Of a stretch of 40,573 nucleotides of DNA, positions 17,582 through 29,466 are shown one piece after another. How positions within the stretch are numbered: position 1 is the first letter of the stretch; the number at the start of each line of letters is the position of its first letter. The notes beneath the pieces are model-generated. The model ran no database searches, was not told the origin of the DNA, and worked only from the letters and a program-made list of their open reading frames with translations. The translations under genes were made by a program, and so were the position numbers. The stretch comes from Rhodocyclaceae bacterium UBA2250. Lineage in GTDB: Bacteria; Pseudomonadota; Gammaproteobacteria; Burkholderiales; Rhodocyclaceae. The DNA lies in NCBI GenBank assembly GCA_002347285.1, contig DDXW01000031.1:1-40573 (forward strand), given 5' to 3'.

Positions 17582-18928
17582 CTACAGGCTCTTGGCGAGC
17601 ACCTTCGAGCGCCGCTGGTAGTTGTAGAGATCGCGGCGCGTCTTGGGCAGCGCCTCGAGGCCGACGTCGACGAAGCCGCGCTCGACGAACCAGTGCGCGG
17701 TGCGCGTCGTCAGCACGAACAGCCGGCGGATGCCCGCCTTCTTGGCGCGCGCCTCGATGTGGCGGCGCAGCTGGTCGCCGTAGCCGGCGCGCCGGTATGC
17801 GGGCAGCACCGCGAGGCAGGCCAGTTCGGCCGAGGCCGGCTCGCCGCGCGCCTTGCTGAGCGGATAGAGCGCCGCGCAGCCGACCACCACGCCGTCGTGG
17901 TCGAGCAGCGAGAAATGGCCGATCTCCATCTCGATGCGCTCGCGGCTGCGCCTGACCAGCGTGCCGTCGGCCTCGAGCGGGGCGATCAGGTTGAGCACGG
18001 CGCCGACGTCTTCCGCCGTCGCCTCGCGCAGGCGCGCCAGCGGCGCACGCGTCATCACCGTGCCGATGCCCTCGCGCGTGAACAGTTCCATCAGCATCGC
18101 GCCGTCCTGCGCGCGGTCGAGGAAATGCACGCGGCCGACGCCGTTGCGGCAGGCGTCGAGCGCGGCGGGCAGCACGCGCGCCACCTCGGGCGCCTGCGGC
18201 ACCTTCTTGGCGAGCAGCTGCTCGCCTTCCTCGACGGTCAGCGCGTCGATCTGCTGGCCCTTCTTGTCGACGAGGCCGTTGGCGTCGCAGAGGAAGATCA
18301 GCTTGTCGGCCTTGATCGCGGTGGCGACGGCCTCGGCCACCTCCTCCCAGGCGAGGTTGAAGATCTCGCCCGAGGGCGAGGCGGCGATCGGCGTGATCAG
18401 CACGACGTTCTCCTGGGCGAGGTCGGCGCGGATCTCGTCCGCCTCGACCTTGCGCACCGCGCCGGTGAACTGGAAGTCGACGCCGTCGACGACGCCGACC
18501 GGCTTGGCGGAGATGAAGTTGCCGCCGGTGACGCGCAGGAAGGCGCCGGCCAGCGGCGTGTTCGGCAGGCCCTGCGAGAGCAGCGCTTCGATCTCGATGC
18601 GCGTCACGCCCATCGCGCGCTTGACGCACTCGAGCGCGGCGGCGTCGGTGACGCGCAAGCCGTCGTGGTAACGCGGCGTGAGGCCGCGCTCGCGCATCTC
18701 GGCGTCGATCTGCGGCCGCGCGCCATGCACCAGCACCAGCTGGATGCCCATGCTGTCGAGCAGCGCGATGTCGTGGATCAGCGCCTGGGCGACGCCGGTC
18801 TGCAGCACCTCGCCGCCGAAGGCGATCACGAAGGCGCGCCCGCGGAACGCGTGGATGTACGGCGCGGCCTGCCGCACCCAGGCGACCAGCCGCGCATCGG
18901 TCAGCGTACCGGCATCCGTTTCGTTCAT
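17582..18928 (-). CDS. argA: N-acetylglutamate synthase (amino-acid N-acetyltransferase)
   Basis: Protein of 448 residues, the classical ArgA length. The N-terminal amino-acid-kinase-like domain (about 20-290) has FVIAFGGEVLQ and LVLVHGARPQI and would bind arginine for feedback inhibition. The C-terminal GNAT domain (about 300-448) has LACLAVLPAYRRAGYGDQL, the acetyl-CoA loop, and VLTTRTAHWFVERGF. It catalyses the first step of arginine biosynthesis, acetylation of glutamate. The ATG at 18928 overlaps the stop of ppk2 (ATGA), showing coupling between the two genes. Confidence 0.95.
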   Translation of the reverse strand: MNETDAGTLTDARLVAWVRQAAPYIHAFRGRAFVIAFGGEVLQTGVAQALIHDIALLDSMGIQLVLVHGARPQIDAEMRERGLTPRYHDGLRVTDAAALECVKRAMGVTRIEIEALLSQGLPNTPLAGAFLRVTGGNFISAKPVGVVDGVDFQFTGAVRKVEADEIRADLAQENVVLITPIAASPSGEIFNLAWEEVAEAVATAIKADKLIFLCDANGLVDKKGQQIDALTVEEGEQLLAKKVPQAPEVARVLPAALDACRNGVGRVHFLDRAQDGAMLMELFTREGIGTVMTRAPLARLREATAEDVGAVLNLIAPLEADGTLVRRSRERIEMEIGHFSLLDHDGVVVGCAALYPLSKARGEPASAELACLAVLPAYRRAGYGDQLRRHIEARAKKAGIRRLFVLTTRTAHWFVERGFVDVGLEALPKTRRDLYNYQRRSKVLAKSL

Positions 18929-20472
18929 TTCTTGCCTTTCTTCTTGAGGTCTTTCGTCTTGCCGGCCGGCGGAAAGCCGGCCGCCGGAATCGGCGCTTCG
19001 AGCGCGGCGGCGAGCCGCTCGCAGAGGGTGCGGAGGATCTTGACGCGCGCGTGGTTCTTGTCGTTGGCCTCGACCAGCGTCCACGGCGCCATGCCGGTGC
19101 TGGTGCGGTCGACCATGTCGCACACCGCCCGGTGGTAGGCGTCCCATTTCTCGCGGTTGCGCCAGTCCTCGTCGGTGATCTTGAAGCGCTTGAACTCGAT
19201 CTTCTCGCGCTCCTTGAAGCGGCGCAGCTGCTCCTCCTTGCTGATCTGCAGCCAGAACTTGACGACCACCGCGCCGGCCTGCACCTGCTCGTGCTCGAAG
19301 TCGTTGATCTCGCTGTAGGCGCGCAGCCAGTCGGCCTCGGCGCAGAAGCCCTCGACGCGCTCGACCAGCACGCGGCCGTACCACGAGCGGTCGAAGATCG
19401 TCGCGCGGCCGGTGCGCGGGATGTGCCGCCAGAAGCGCCACAGGTAGGGCTGGGCGCGCTCTTCCTCGGTCGGCGCGGCGGTCGGCACGATCTGGTAGTC
19501 GCGCGCGTCCATCGCCGCGGCGATGCGCCGGATGGCGCCGCCCTTGCCGGCGGCGTCCGCGCCCTCGAACACGCAGATCAGCGAGCGCTGCCTGAAGCGC
19601 GGGTCGCGCACCAGCTCGGAGAGCCGGCCCTGCCATTTGGCGAGCTGCGCCTCGTATTCCTTCTTGGCCAGCTTCTTCGTCAGGTCGAGCCCGGAGATCA
19701 CGTCGCGGCCGTTGATGTTCGGCGGGATCGGCGGCGCCACCGGCGTGGCCTGCTTGCCGGCATCCGCGAGACGATCGCGGATCGAGTCGAGAATGATCTT
19801 GCCGGTGGTCAGCGAACGGTAGCGCTCGTCCTCGCCCTCGATGATGATCCACGGCGCCCACGGCGAGTTGGTCAGGCGCAGCACGTGGCCGGCGACTTCC
19901 TGCAGCTGGTCGTAGGTCTTGAGGCGGTCCCAGTTCCATTTCGTCACGCGCCAGGCGGTGCGCGGATCCTTCTCGAGCGCCTTGAGCCGGCGTTTCTGGC
20001 CTTCCTTGGTGAGATGGAACCAGAACTTGAGGATCAGCGCGCCCTCGTTCACCAGCATCTGCTCGAAGCGGTTGATCTGGTCGATGCGCTGGTCCATCTG
20101 CACCTGGGTCATCCCGCCGTCGATGCGGTCGTGGATCGGGCTCGAGTACCACGAGCCGGCGAAGATGCCGACGCGGCCCTTCGGCGGCAGCGCGCGCCAG
20201 TAGCGCCACATGTAGGGGCGCAGGCGCTCCTCGTCGGTCGGCGCGGCGAAGGCCAGCGTCGACAGGTAGCGCGGGTCCATCCACTCGTAGAGGATGTTGA
20301 TGGTCTCGCCCTTGCCGGCGCCGTCCTGGCCGCTGACCAGCACGATCACCGGAATCCTGCCCTGTTCCTTGAGGTCGTACTGCGCGTCGAGCAGGTCGGC
20401 GCGCAGTTGCGGCACGGCCTTCTTGTAGGCGGCCTTGTCGATCTTGTGGCCGAGTTCGGCGGATTCGAACAT
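18925..20472 (-). CDS. ppk2: Two-domain polyphosphate kinase 2, probably polyphosphate:AMP phosphotransferase
   Basis: Protein of 515 residues with two PPK2 domains in tandem. The N-terminal domain has a Walker A GQDGAGKGE but an Ala in place of the Walker B Asp (FAGSWYSS). The C-terminal domain has the intact set GADAAGKGG and FDRSWYGR. This asymmetry is typical of class II PPK2 (P. aeruginosa PA3455, Acinetobacter Pap), where the C-terminal half is catalytic and converts AMP to ADP with polyphosphate. The C-terminus is a Lys/Pro-rich tail (PPAGKTKDLKKKGKK). It sits 12 bp after rsmE and overlaps argA. The link to arginine synthesis is by operon only; no functional relation is established. 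Confidence 0.92.
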   Translation of the reverse strand: MFESAELGHKIDKAAYKKAVPQLRADLLDAQYDLKEQGRIPVIVLVSGQDGAGKGETINILYEWMDPRYLSTLAFAAPTDEERLRPYMWRYWRALPPKGRVGIFAGSWYSSPIHDRIDGGMTQVQMDQRIDQINRFEQMLVNEGALILKFWFHLTKEGQKRRLKALEKDPRTAWRVTKWNWDRLKTYDQLQEVAGHVLRLTNSPWAPWIIIEGEDERYRSLTTGKIILDSIRDRLADAGKQATPVAPPIPPNINGRDVISGLDLTKKLAKKEYEAQLAKWQGRLSELVRDPRFRQRSLICVFEGADAAGKGGAIRRIAAAMDARDYQIVPTAAPTEEERAQPYLWRFWRHIPRTGRATIFDRSWYGRVLVERVEGFCAEADWLRAYSEINDFEHEQVQAGAVVVKFWLQISKEEQLRRFKEREKIEFKRFKITDEDWRNREKWDAYHRAVCDMVDRTSTGMAPWTLVEANDKNHARVKILRTLCERLAAALEAPIPAAGFPPAGKTKDLKKKGKK

Positions 20473-20484
20473 GTCGCTGCTCCC

Positions 20485-21222
20485 CTAAAAATCGCCCCAC
20501 CGCGCCTGCAGCGCCGCCAGCGCGGCCGCGCCCGCGGTCTCGGTGCGCAGCACGCGCGGTCCGAGCCGCAGCGCCCGGAATCCCGCCGCTTGCGCCGCCT
20601 GCATCTCGTTTTCCTCCCAGCCGCCTTCCGGGCCGACCATCATGGCCAGCGATCCGGCGGGCGGCGGCAGCTCGCGCAGCGCCGCATCGCCTTCCGGCGC
20701 GAGCAGCAGCCGCAGCGCATTCTGCCCCTGCGCCTCGGCGAGATATTGAGGCAAATCAAGCACCGGCGCCACCACCGGCACGCGGTTGCGGCCGCACTGC
20801 TCGCAGGCGGCGACGGCGATGGCGTTCCAGTGGGCGACGCGCCGCGCCATGCGTTCGGCGGAGAGGCGGATCACGCTGCGCTTCGCGGCGACCGGCTGGA
20901 TCGCCGCCACGCCCAGCTCGACGCACTTCTCGACCACCCAGTCCATCTTGTCGCCGGCCGGCAGCGCCTGCACCAGCGTCACCTGCAGCGGCGACTCGCA
21001 CTCGCGGGCGGAGAACTCCCGCAGCGCCACGCGCGACGGGGGCGCCGCCCTGCCGGCGCCGAGTATCTCGGCCCGCCATTCGCCGCCGCGCCCGTCGAAC
21101 AGGATCAGCGCATCGCCGGGCTTCATGCGCAGCACCTTCAGCGCATGGTGCGCCGCAGCGTCGGGCAACTCGACCTGCGCGCCGGGAGACAGCGGGAAAG
21201 GGCAATGGAAGCGGGGTATCAT
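20485..21222 (-). CDS. rsmE: 16S rRNA (uracil(1498)-N(3))-methyltransferase
   Basis: Protein of 245 residues. An N-terminal PUA-like region (MIPRFHCPFPL, then HHALKVLRMKPGDALILFDG) precedes the SPOUT methyltransferase core. The knot is seen in LVQALPAGDKMDWVVEKCVELGV, MMVGPEGGWEENE and LGPRVLRTETA. It methylates U1498 of 16S rRNA in the assembled 30S subunit. The start is fixed because the next upstream ATG runs into TGA after two codons. It is first in the rsmE-ppk2-argA-yggX run and divergent from the DUF748 gene with only 39 bp between the two starts. A diverged copy of the 24-bp repeat (21044-21067) lies in the loop GAGRAAPPS. Confidence 0.94.
   Translation of the reverse strand: MIPRFHCPFPLSPGAQVELPDAAAHHALKVLRMKPGDALILFDGRGGEWRAEILGAGRAAPPSRVALREFSARECESPLQVTLVQALPAGDKMDWVVEKCVELGVAAIQPVAAKRSVIRLSAERMARRVAHWNAIAVAACEQCGRNRVPVVAPVLDLPQYLAEAQGQNALRLLLAPEGDAALRELPPPAGSLAMMVGPEGGWEENEMQAAQAAGFRALRLGPRVLRTETAGAAALAALQARWGDF
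21044..21067 (+). repeat. Dispersed 24-bp repeat, copy 9, diverged (inside rsmE)
   Basis: Plus-strand copy reading GCCGCCCTGCCGG then CGCCGAGTATC, with four differences from copy 6. It is antisense to rsmE and falls in a variable loop of the protein. Weakest member of the family; it could be chance in GC-rich DNA. Confidence 0.4.
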
Positions 21223-21261
21223 CAAGGCATTATTCCACAACGACCTTGCTGGATTCGCGCC

Positions 21262-24200
21262 ATGAAACTCTCCGTGTCCGCGCTCAGGAAAACCGCATTG
21301 ATCGTCGTCGGCTGCATCGTGGCGGTGCTGCTGTTCCTCTGGCAGGGTTTGCCGCGCATCATCCAGTGGCAGGCGGAACAGTTCGTCGCCGGGAAGACCG
21401 GCCACCGCCTGACGCTCGACCGGCCGGAGTTCAACCCGTTCCGGCTCGCCCTGCGGCTCGGCAAGCTGCGGCTGGCCGATGCCGAGGACAAGCCGCTGCT
21501 GTCCTTCGACGGCCTGCTGGTCGACCTCTCCGCCGCCAGCCTCGTCGACCGGGCGCTGGTCCTCGACGCGATCCGGCTCGACGGCCCGATGGCGACGGTG
21601 GTCGAGCTGCCCGGCGGCGGCCTCAACTGGACGCCCTTCCTCGACGCCCTCAAGAGCAAGGAACCCGAGCCGGAGGAGAAGAAGGGCCTGCCGCGCTTCG
21701 ACATCCGCAGTTTCGTGCTCGCCGGCGGCAAGATCGACTACGCCGACCGGCGCGGCTTCGGCGCCGGCTTCGCCACGCGCATCGAGCCGCTCGACCTGAC
21801 GCTGACCGACATCTCCACGCTGCCCGGCGACGACGGCAAGTTCGACGTGTCGGCGCGCACCGCGACCGGCGCGCAACTCGGCCTCACCGGCCAGATCAAG
21901 CTCGACCCGCTGACGGTGAGCGGCAACTTCATCCTGGCCGACCTGCAGCTCGCCCAGCTCGGCCCCTACCTGAAGAATGCCTTGTCCGTGCCGCCGGAAG
22001 GCGTGGCGGCGCTGTCGGCCAGCTACCGCGCCGGCAACGTCGGCGACAAGCTCGATGCGCAGGTCGAGCAACTGACGGCGAAACTGACGGGACTGCGCGT
22101 CGCCCTCAAGGAGGCGGACGGCCCGGTGGCGACCGTCGAAGCCGTCGAGCTGAAGAACGGCCGCTTCCAGCTCGCCAGCCAGGAGTTCGCCGCCGACGCT
22201 TTCGCCGTCGCAGGCGGCAAGCTTGCCCTGCCGGGCATCGAGTCGCCGCCGCAATTCGGCGCGCTGACCGTCGAGGACATCCGCATCGCGCTGGCGGCGC
22301 GCGATGCGAGCGTCGGCAAGGCGACCTTCGCGGACGCCGGCGTGCAGGCGCAGCGCAAGGCCGACGGCAGGATCGACCTGCAGGAGGCGCTCGCGGCGCT
22401 GGCAGCCGCCAAGCCGCCCGCCGCCGCGGAACCGCCGGCGGCCGAGGGAACGGCTCAGGCAGCGGCACCCTGGCGATTCAAGATCGGCCAGGTCGCGGTC
22501 GCCAATCTGGACGTGGTGCTGCGCGACGGCGGCGTGACGCCGCCGGCCGAGCTGGCGCTCGAAGACATCATGCTCGAGGTCGACGGCGTCAGCGACGACC
22601 TGGCCGCGCCGCTGCCGGTGCGCCTGTCCTTCGTCGCCAGGAGCGGCGGGCGTTTCGCGGCCACCGGCAAGGTGGTGCCGGCCGGGCCGATGGTCGATGC
22701 CGACTTCCAGCTGAGCGATCTGGCGCTGCAGATCGCGCAGCCCTATCTGGCGGCGAAGACCACGCTGCGGGTCGCCGGCGGCAAGCTGTCCACCAAGGGC
22801 AGCGCGCATTTCGACGCGCGCGACGCCAAGGAGACCAGGCTGCGCGGCGAGTTCTCGGTGAACGACCTGCGCCTGACCGAGCCCGGCGTGCGCAAGCCGC
22901 TGCTGGCGTGGAAGTCCTTCGGCACCCGCAAGCTGACGCTGACGCAGCGGCGGCTCGATCTCGGCGAACTGCGGCTCGCCGGTCTCGACACCGAGCTGAT
23001 CATCGACAAGGACAAGAGCATCAACTTCAAGCGCGTGCTCAAGACCACCGGCGAAGCCGCGGCGCAACCCGCCGCGCCGCCGGAGAAAGCCGCCGCCCCG
23101 GCCAAGCCGCCGGCCTTCCTCGTCAATATCGACCGCCTGCGCTTCCATCGCTGCGAGCTCGATTTCGCCGACCATTCGCTGGTCCTGCCGTTCGGCACGC
23201 GCATCCACAACCTGCGCGGCAGCATCGCCGGCCTGTCGAACCGCCCCGGCGCGGCCGGCCAGATCGAGCTCGACGGCGAGGTGGACGACTACGGCATGGC
23301 GCGCGCCGTCGGCCGGGTGGACCTGTTCAACCCGACCGACGGCCTCGACATGCGCGTGCAGTTCCGCAACGTCGAGATGACGCGGCTGACGCCCTACACC
23401 GCCACCTTCGCCGGGCGCAAGATCGATTCCGGCAAGCTGTCGCTCGACCTGCAGTACAAGATCAGGCAGCGCCAGCTGCAGGGCGACAACCAGGTGATCA
23501 TGGACCAGCTGACGCTCGGCGAGCGCGTCGAGAGCCCGACCGCCAAGGATCTGCCGCTCGATCTCGCCCTCGCCATCCTCAAGGATTCCGACGGCCGCAT
23601 CGACCTCGGCCTGCCGGTCGCCGGCAGCCTCGACGATCCCGGGTTCAGCTACGGACAGATCGTCTGGAAGGCGATCGTCAATGTCCTGACCAAGATCGTC
23701 ACCGCGCCGTTCCGCGCGCTCGGCGCGCTGTTCGGCGGCGGGGCGGAGGAAATCGCGGACGTTGCCTTCGAGGCCGGCGCCGCGCAGCTGACGCCGCCGG
23801 AACGCGAAAAGATCGCGCGGCTGGCCGAGGCGATGGGCAAGCGGCCGGGGCTGGTGCTCGCCGTCGGCGGCATCTTCGCCGAGGCCGACCGCGTCGCCCT
23901 GCAGGATCGGCAGCTGCGCCGCGCGGTGCTCGCCAAGGCCGGCCAGCAGGTCGCGGAGAAGGGCGACCCCGGGCCGATCTCGACCCAGCAGCCGAAGGTG
24001 CAGGAAGCGCTCGAGGCGCTCTACAAGGAGCGCGTCGGCGCCGCCGACCTGGCCGCGCTGAAGGAAGGCTTCCGCGCGGCCAATCCGGGACAACTGCCCG
24101 AGAGCATGGCAGGCAGGATGGTGTCGCGCCTGTCCGGCCTGCTGCGCGGGAAGAAGACGCTGGCGGCCGACGAGGTGGAGAAGCTCAAGGGCGGCGACTT

Positions 24201-24432
24201 TTACGGCATACTCTTCGAGCGCCTGCGCGCGCTCGAGACGATCCCGGCCGAACGCCTGCAGGCGCTTGCCCAGACGCGCGGCGAGGGGGTCGTCGAGGTT
24301 CTCAAGGGCGCCGGCGTGGCGGCCGAGCGCGTGCGCCTGCAGCCGCCGGAAGCGGCCAGGCCCGAGGAGGGCGCCGGCGGCGAGGTGCCGCTGCGCCTCG
24401 GCCTGGAAGCGGCCAAGGCCGAGAAGCCATAA
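21262..24432 (+). CDS. DUF748 (AsmA-like) envelope protein
   Basis: Protein of 1056 residues. One N-terminal membrane helix (about 12-31) is followed by a very long beta-rich periplasmic region. It includes AsmA-type landmarks such as GHRLTLDRPEFNPFRLALRLGKLRL near the start and LPLDLALAILKDSDGRIDLGLPVAGSLDDPGFSYGQIVWKAIVNVLTKIVTAPF near residue 775-830, the DUF748 hallmark. The C-terminal 200 residues are helical and charged. AsmA-like proteins of this class are thought to bridge the inner and outer membranes and to carry phospholipids; for DUF748 members this is an inference. It is divergent from rsmE, and the thioredoxin-like gene follows after 13 bp with a good ribosome site, so the two probably share a transcript. 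Confidence 0.88.
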   Translation: MKLSVSALRKTALIVVGCIVAVLLFLWQGLPRIIQWQAEQFVAGKTGHRLTLDRPEFNPFRLALRLGKLRLADAEDKPLLSFDGLLVDLSAASLVDRALVLDAIRLDGPMATVVELPGGGLNWTPFLDALKSKEPEPEEKKGLPRFDIRSFVLAGGKIDYADRRGFGAGFATRIEPLDLTLTDISTLPGDDGKFDVSARTATGAQLGLTGQIKLDPLTVSGNFILADLQLAQLGPYLKNALSVPPEGVAALSASYRAGNVGDKLDAQVEQLTAKLTGLRVALKEADGPVATVEAVELKNGRFQLASQEFAADAFAVAGGKLALPGIESPPQFGALTVEDIRIALAARDASVGKATFADAGVQAQRKADGRIDLQEALAALAAAKPPAAAEPPAAEGTAQAAAPWRFKIGQVAVANLDVVLRDGGVTPPAELALEDIMLEVDGVSDDLAAPLPVRLSFVARSGGRFAATGKVVPAGPMVDADFQLSDLALQIAQPYLAAKTTLRVAGGKLSTKGSAHFDARDAKETRLRGEFSVNDLRLTEPGVRKPLLAWKSFGTRKLTLTQRRLDLGELRLAGLDTELIIDKDKSINFKRVLKTTGEAAAQPAAPPEKAAAPAKPPAFLVNIDRLRFHRCELDFADHSLVLPFGTRIHNLRGSIAGLSNRPGAAGQIELDGEVDDYGMARAVGRVDLFNPTDGLDMRVQFRNVEMTRLTPYTATFAGRKIDSGKLSLDLQYKIRQRQLQGDNQVIMDQLTLGERVESPTAKDLPLDLALAILKDSDGRIDLGLPVAGSLDDPGFSYGQIVWKAIVNVLTKIVTAPFRALGALFGGGAEEIADVAFEAGAAQLTPPEREKIARLAEAMGKRPGLVLAVGGIFAEADRVALQDRQLRRAVLAKAGQQVAEKGDPGPISTQQPKVQEALEALYKERVGAADLAALKEGFRAANPGQLPESMAGRMVSRLSGLLRGKKTLAADEVEKLKGGDFYGILFERLRALETIPAERLQALAQTRGEGVVEVLKGAGVAAERVRLQPPEAARPEEGAGGEVPLRLGLEAAKAEKP

Positions 24433-24445
24433 GGAGAAGAACGAG

Positions 24446-25003
24446 ATGGTCAGCACCCCCACCCCCGTCTGCGCCTTCGGCTGGCGGGCCGTCGATTTCG
24501 ATTTGCCCGGCGTGGACGGCAAGCGCCACGGCCTGGCGTCGGCGCGCGGCCCGAACGGCTTGCTGGTGATGTTCATCTGCAACCACTGCCCCTACGTCAA
24601 GGCGGTGCTCGACCGCATCGTGCGCGACACGCGCGAGCTGGCGGCGCTCGGCGTCGGCAGCATCGCGATCATGAGCAACGATCCGTCCGAATACCCGGAA
24701 GACGCTTGGGACAACATGGTGCGCATCGCGCGCGGGAAGAACTTCCCCTTCCCCTACGTGCTCGACGAAACCCAGGAGGTCGCCCGGGCCTACGGCGCGG
24801 TGTGCACGCCGGATTTTTTCGGCTTCAACGCGCGGCTCGAATTGCAGTATCGCGGCCGGCTCGACGAATCGCGCAAGGAGACCGCGCCGGAGGATGCGCG
24901 CCGCGACCTGTTCGAGGCGATGAAGCAGGTCGCGCTCACCGGCCAGGGCCCGCGCGAGCAGATTCCCGGCATCGGCTGTTCGATCAAGTGGAAAGAATCC
25001 TGA
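24446..25003 (+). CDS. Thioredoxin-like/AhpC-TSA family protein
   Basis: Protein of 185 residues with a peroxiredoxin/thioredoxin-like fold: FDLPGVDGKRHGLASARG, GLLVMFICNHCPYVKAVLDRIVRD with Cys45 and Cys48 as CNHC, then SNDPSEYPEDAW and the cis-Pro region VCTPDFFGFN. No signal peptide is present, so it is cytoplasmic. The CNHCPYVK motif marks a widespread bacterial subfamily annotated only as thioredoxin family protein. It is probably a thiol-disulfide oxidoreductase or peroxidase of unknown partner. AAGGAG 9 nt upstream supports the ATG at 24446. The next gene starts inside its 3' end, an overlap of 16 nt. Confidence 0.88.
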   Translation: MVSTPTPVCAFGWRAVDFDLPGVDGKRHGLASARGPNGLLVMFICNHCPYVKAVLDRIVRDTRELAALGVGSIAIMSNDPSEYPEDAWDNMVRIARGKNFPFPYVLDETQEVARAYGAVCTPDFFGFNARLELQYRGRLDESRKETAPEDARRDLFEAMKQVALTGQGPREQIPGIGCSIKWKES

Positions 25004-25479
25004 GGCTTCTCCTCCTCCTGCTGGCCGTGGCGGCGCTGCCGGCATGGGCGGAGGACAACGTGCTGCTGATCCGGCAGGGGCCGCAGGGCTTCGTCGTCTG
25101 GCATGTCGAAGGCGAGAGCCGGCTGAGCGACGACGAGATCCTCGAGATCATGGCGACGGCCGCGCCGCAGGGCGGGCCCGAGGTGGCGACGCCGCTGGGG
25201 CCGGCGCGCGCCTTCGAACTGGACGAGGGCATCCTCATCCGCCTGCCGGCCGCGCCGCGCGACCAGGCGCTGCTGGTGGACCGCGATGCCTGCGGCCACA
25301 TCATCGTCTGGCATGCCGCGGGCAGGACGCAGCTGACGGAAGCCGAGCTGACCGAGATCGTGCTGTCCGCGCAGGCGGAAGGCGGGCCGCGCCTGCGCCT
25401 CGGCGACCGCTACGCCAAGGCGTTCGTGGGCAAGCTCGGCGTCACCGTGACGCTCTGGCCGGTGCCGGTCAGGAAGTAG
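24988..25479 (+). CDS. Secreted hypothetical protein made of two tandem repeats
   Basis: Protein of 163 residues from a GTG at 24988. That start gives a clean signal peptide (MERILRLLLLLLAVAALPAWA, cleavage before residue 22), although the ribosome site is weak. The mature part is a duplication with a period of exactly 70 residues: VWH at 37-39 and 107-109, QGGP at 61-64 matching EGGP at 131-134, and ARAF at 73-76 matching AKAF at 143-146. I do not recognise the family. The gene overlaps the thioredoxin-like gene by 16 nt and so is co-translated with it, suggesting a periplasmic partner role. Its stop codon TAG runs straight into a copy of the 24-bp repeat. Confidence 0.7.
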   Translation: MERILRLLLLLLAVAALPAWAEDNVLLIRQGPQGFVVWHVEGESRLSDDEILEIMATAAPQGGPEVATPLGPARAFELDEGILIRLPAAPRDQALLVDRDACGHIIVWHAAGRTQLTEAELTEIVLSAQAEGGPRLRLGDRYAKAFVGKLGVTVTLWPVPVRK

Positions 25480-25502
25480 CCGCCTCGCCGGCGCCGAGTT
25501 TT
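25479..25502 (+). repeat. Dispersed 24-bp repeat, copy 6 (at a stop codon)
   Basis: GCCGCCTCG then CCGGCGCCGAGTTTT. Its first base is the last base of the TAG stop of the gene at 24988. The CTCG/CGAG arms and the T-run give it a weak terminator look. Confidence 0.75.
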
Positions 25503-25561
25503 CGAGCCCGGGCGCCGCCGGGAAATCTAGAATCCCGCCTTCAGTGTCGAACCTTCCCGCC

Positions 25562-26413
25562 ATGAAAATCCCCGGAAGCCGTTTCCTGGCCGTCCTGCTC
25601 GCCGGCGCCGGCCTGCTGGCCGCCCCGGCGGCGGGCGCCGAGACCTATTCCTTCGGCGTCCTGTCCCAGCACAGCGCGGTGCCGACCGCCGAATACTGGA
25701 ACCCGATCCTCGATTACGTGCAGCGCCGGACGGGCATCGCGCTGCAGCTGCGCGTGACGCGCACCGCCGCGGAATCGAATGACGCCACGGCGCGCGGCGA
25801 ATACGACTTCGTCTATTCGAACCAGATCTTCGAGCCCCGCATGAGCGCGGCGAACTATCAGGTCATCCTGCGGCCGCGCGCCGAGGCGATCGCCGGGCAG
25901 ATCGTCACGCCGGCCGGTTCGGCGGTGCGCCGGCTCGCGGATCTCGCCGGCCGGGAAGTCGGCTTTCCCTCGCCGGTCGCCTTCGTCGGCTATGTCGTGC
26001 CGATGGACCGCCTGCGCCGCGAGGGCATCGCCGTGAAGCCGGTGTTCGGCGGCAACCAGGAAGGGATCATGGGACAGCTGCGCGCCGGCCGCGTGGCGGC
26101 AGCCGCCGTGAACGACCGGGTGATGAAGGCCTTCGCCGAGCGGGAACATTTCCGCTACCGCGTGCTCTGGGAGTCGGAGCCGTTTCATAATCTGCCCATC
26201 GCGGCGCATCCGCGCGTCCCCCGGGAGGTGATCGCCGCCGTCCGGGCGGCGATCGACGGCATGGAAGGCGATGCGGAAGGCATGCAGGTGCTGGAGGCCT
26301 CCGCCCGCGTGATCGGCCAGTCGCCGCCTTTCGGTTTTCGGGCGGCGACGCCCGCCGATTACCGGAACTATGTCGACTTCTACAAGAGGACGCCAGTGAC
26401 AGGCGGGGATTAG
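25562..26413 (+). CDS. PhnD-like periplasmic binding protein (phosphate/phosphite/phosphonate SBP family)
   Basis: Protein of 283 residues with a signal peptide (cleavage near residue 26, AGA-ET). It belongs to the PhnD/SsuA2-like binding fold: YSFGVLSQHSAVPTAEYWNPILDYVQRRTG, then EYDFVYSNQIFEP and a late GFRAATPADYRNYVDFYKR. No ABC permease or ATPase gene is near. Instead a hybrid sensor kinase starts 12 bp after its stop. In such pairs the binding protein is thought to sense a ligand and signal to the kinase. The ligand is unknown. A TAGAAT -10-like box lies at 25528-25533. I start at the ATG at 25562 because the upstream in-frame ATG (25544) would put six extra polar residues before the signal. 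Confidence 0.87.
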   Translation: MKIPGSRFLAVLLAGAGLLAAPAAGAETYSFGVLSQHSAVPTAEYWNPILDYVQRRTGIALQLRVTRTAAESNDATARGEYDFVYSNQIFEPRMSAANYQVILRPRAEAIAGQIVTPAGSAVRRLADLAGREVGFPSPVAFVGYVVPMDRLRREGIAVKPVFGGNQEGIMGQLRAGRVAAAAVNDRVMKAFAEREHFRYRVLWESEPFHNLPIAAHPRVPREVIAAVRAAIDGMEGDAEGMQVLEASARVIGQSPPFGFRAATPADYRNYVDFYKRTPVTGGD

Positions 26414-26425
26414 GACAGGCGGAGC

Positions 26426-29437
<3,012 letters not shown>

Positions 29438-29442
29438 CCGCG

Positions 29443-29466
29443 GCCGCCTCGCCGGCGCCGAGTTTC
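29443..29466 (+). repeat. Dispersed 24-bp repeat, copy 7 (between convergent genes)
   Basis: GCCGCCTCG then CCGGCGCCGAGTTTC. It fills the 28-bp gap between the TGA of the hybrid kinase (29435-29437) and the TAG of cbbR (29468-29466), sharing one base with the cbbR stop. Confidence 0.75.

Noticed and set aside
20485..24582. Very long minus-strand frame antisense to the DUF748 gene
   Set aside because: Only the rsmE part (to 21222) shows protein features; the rest is the open antisense shadow typical of GC-rich coding DNA.
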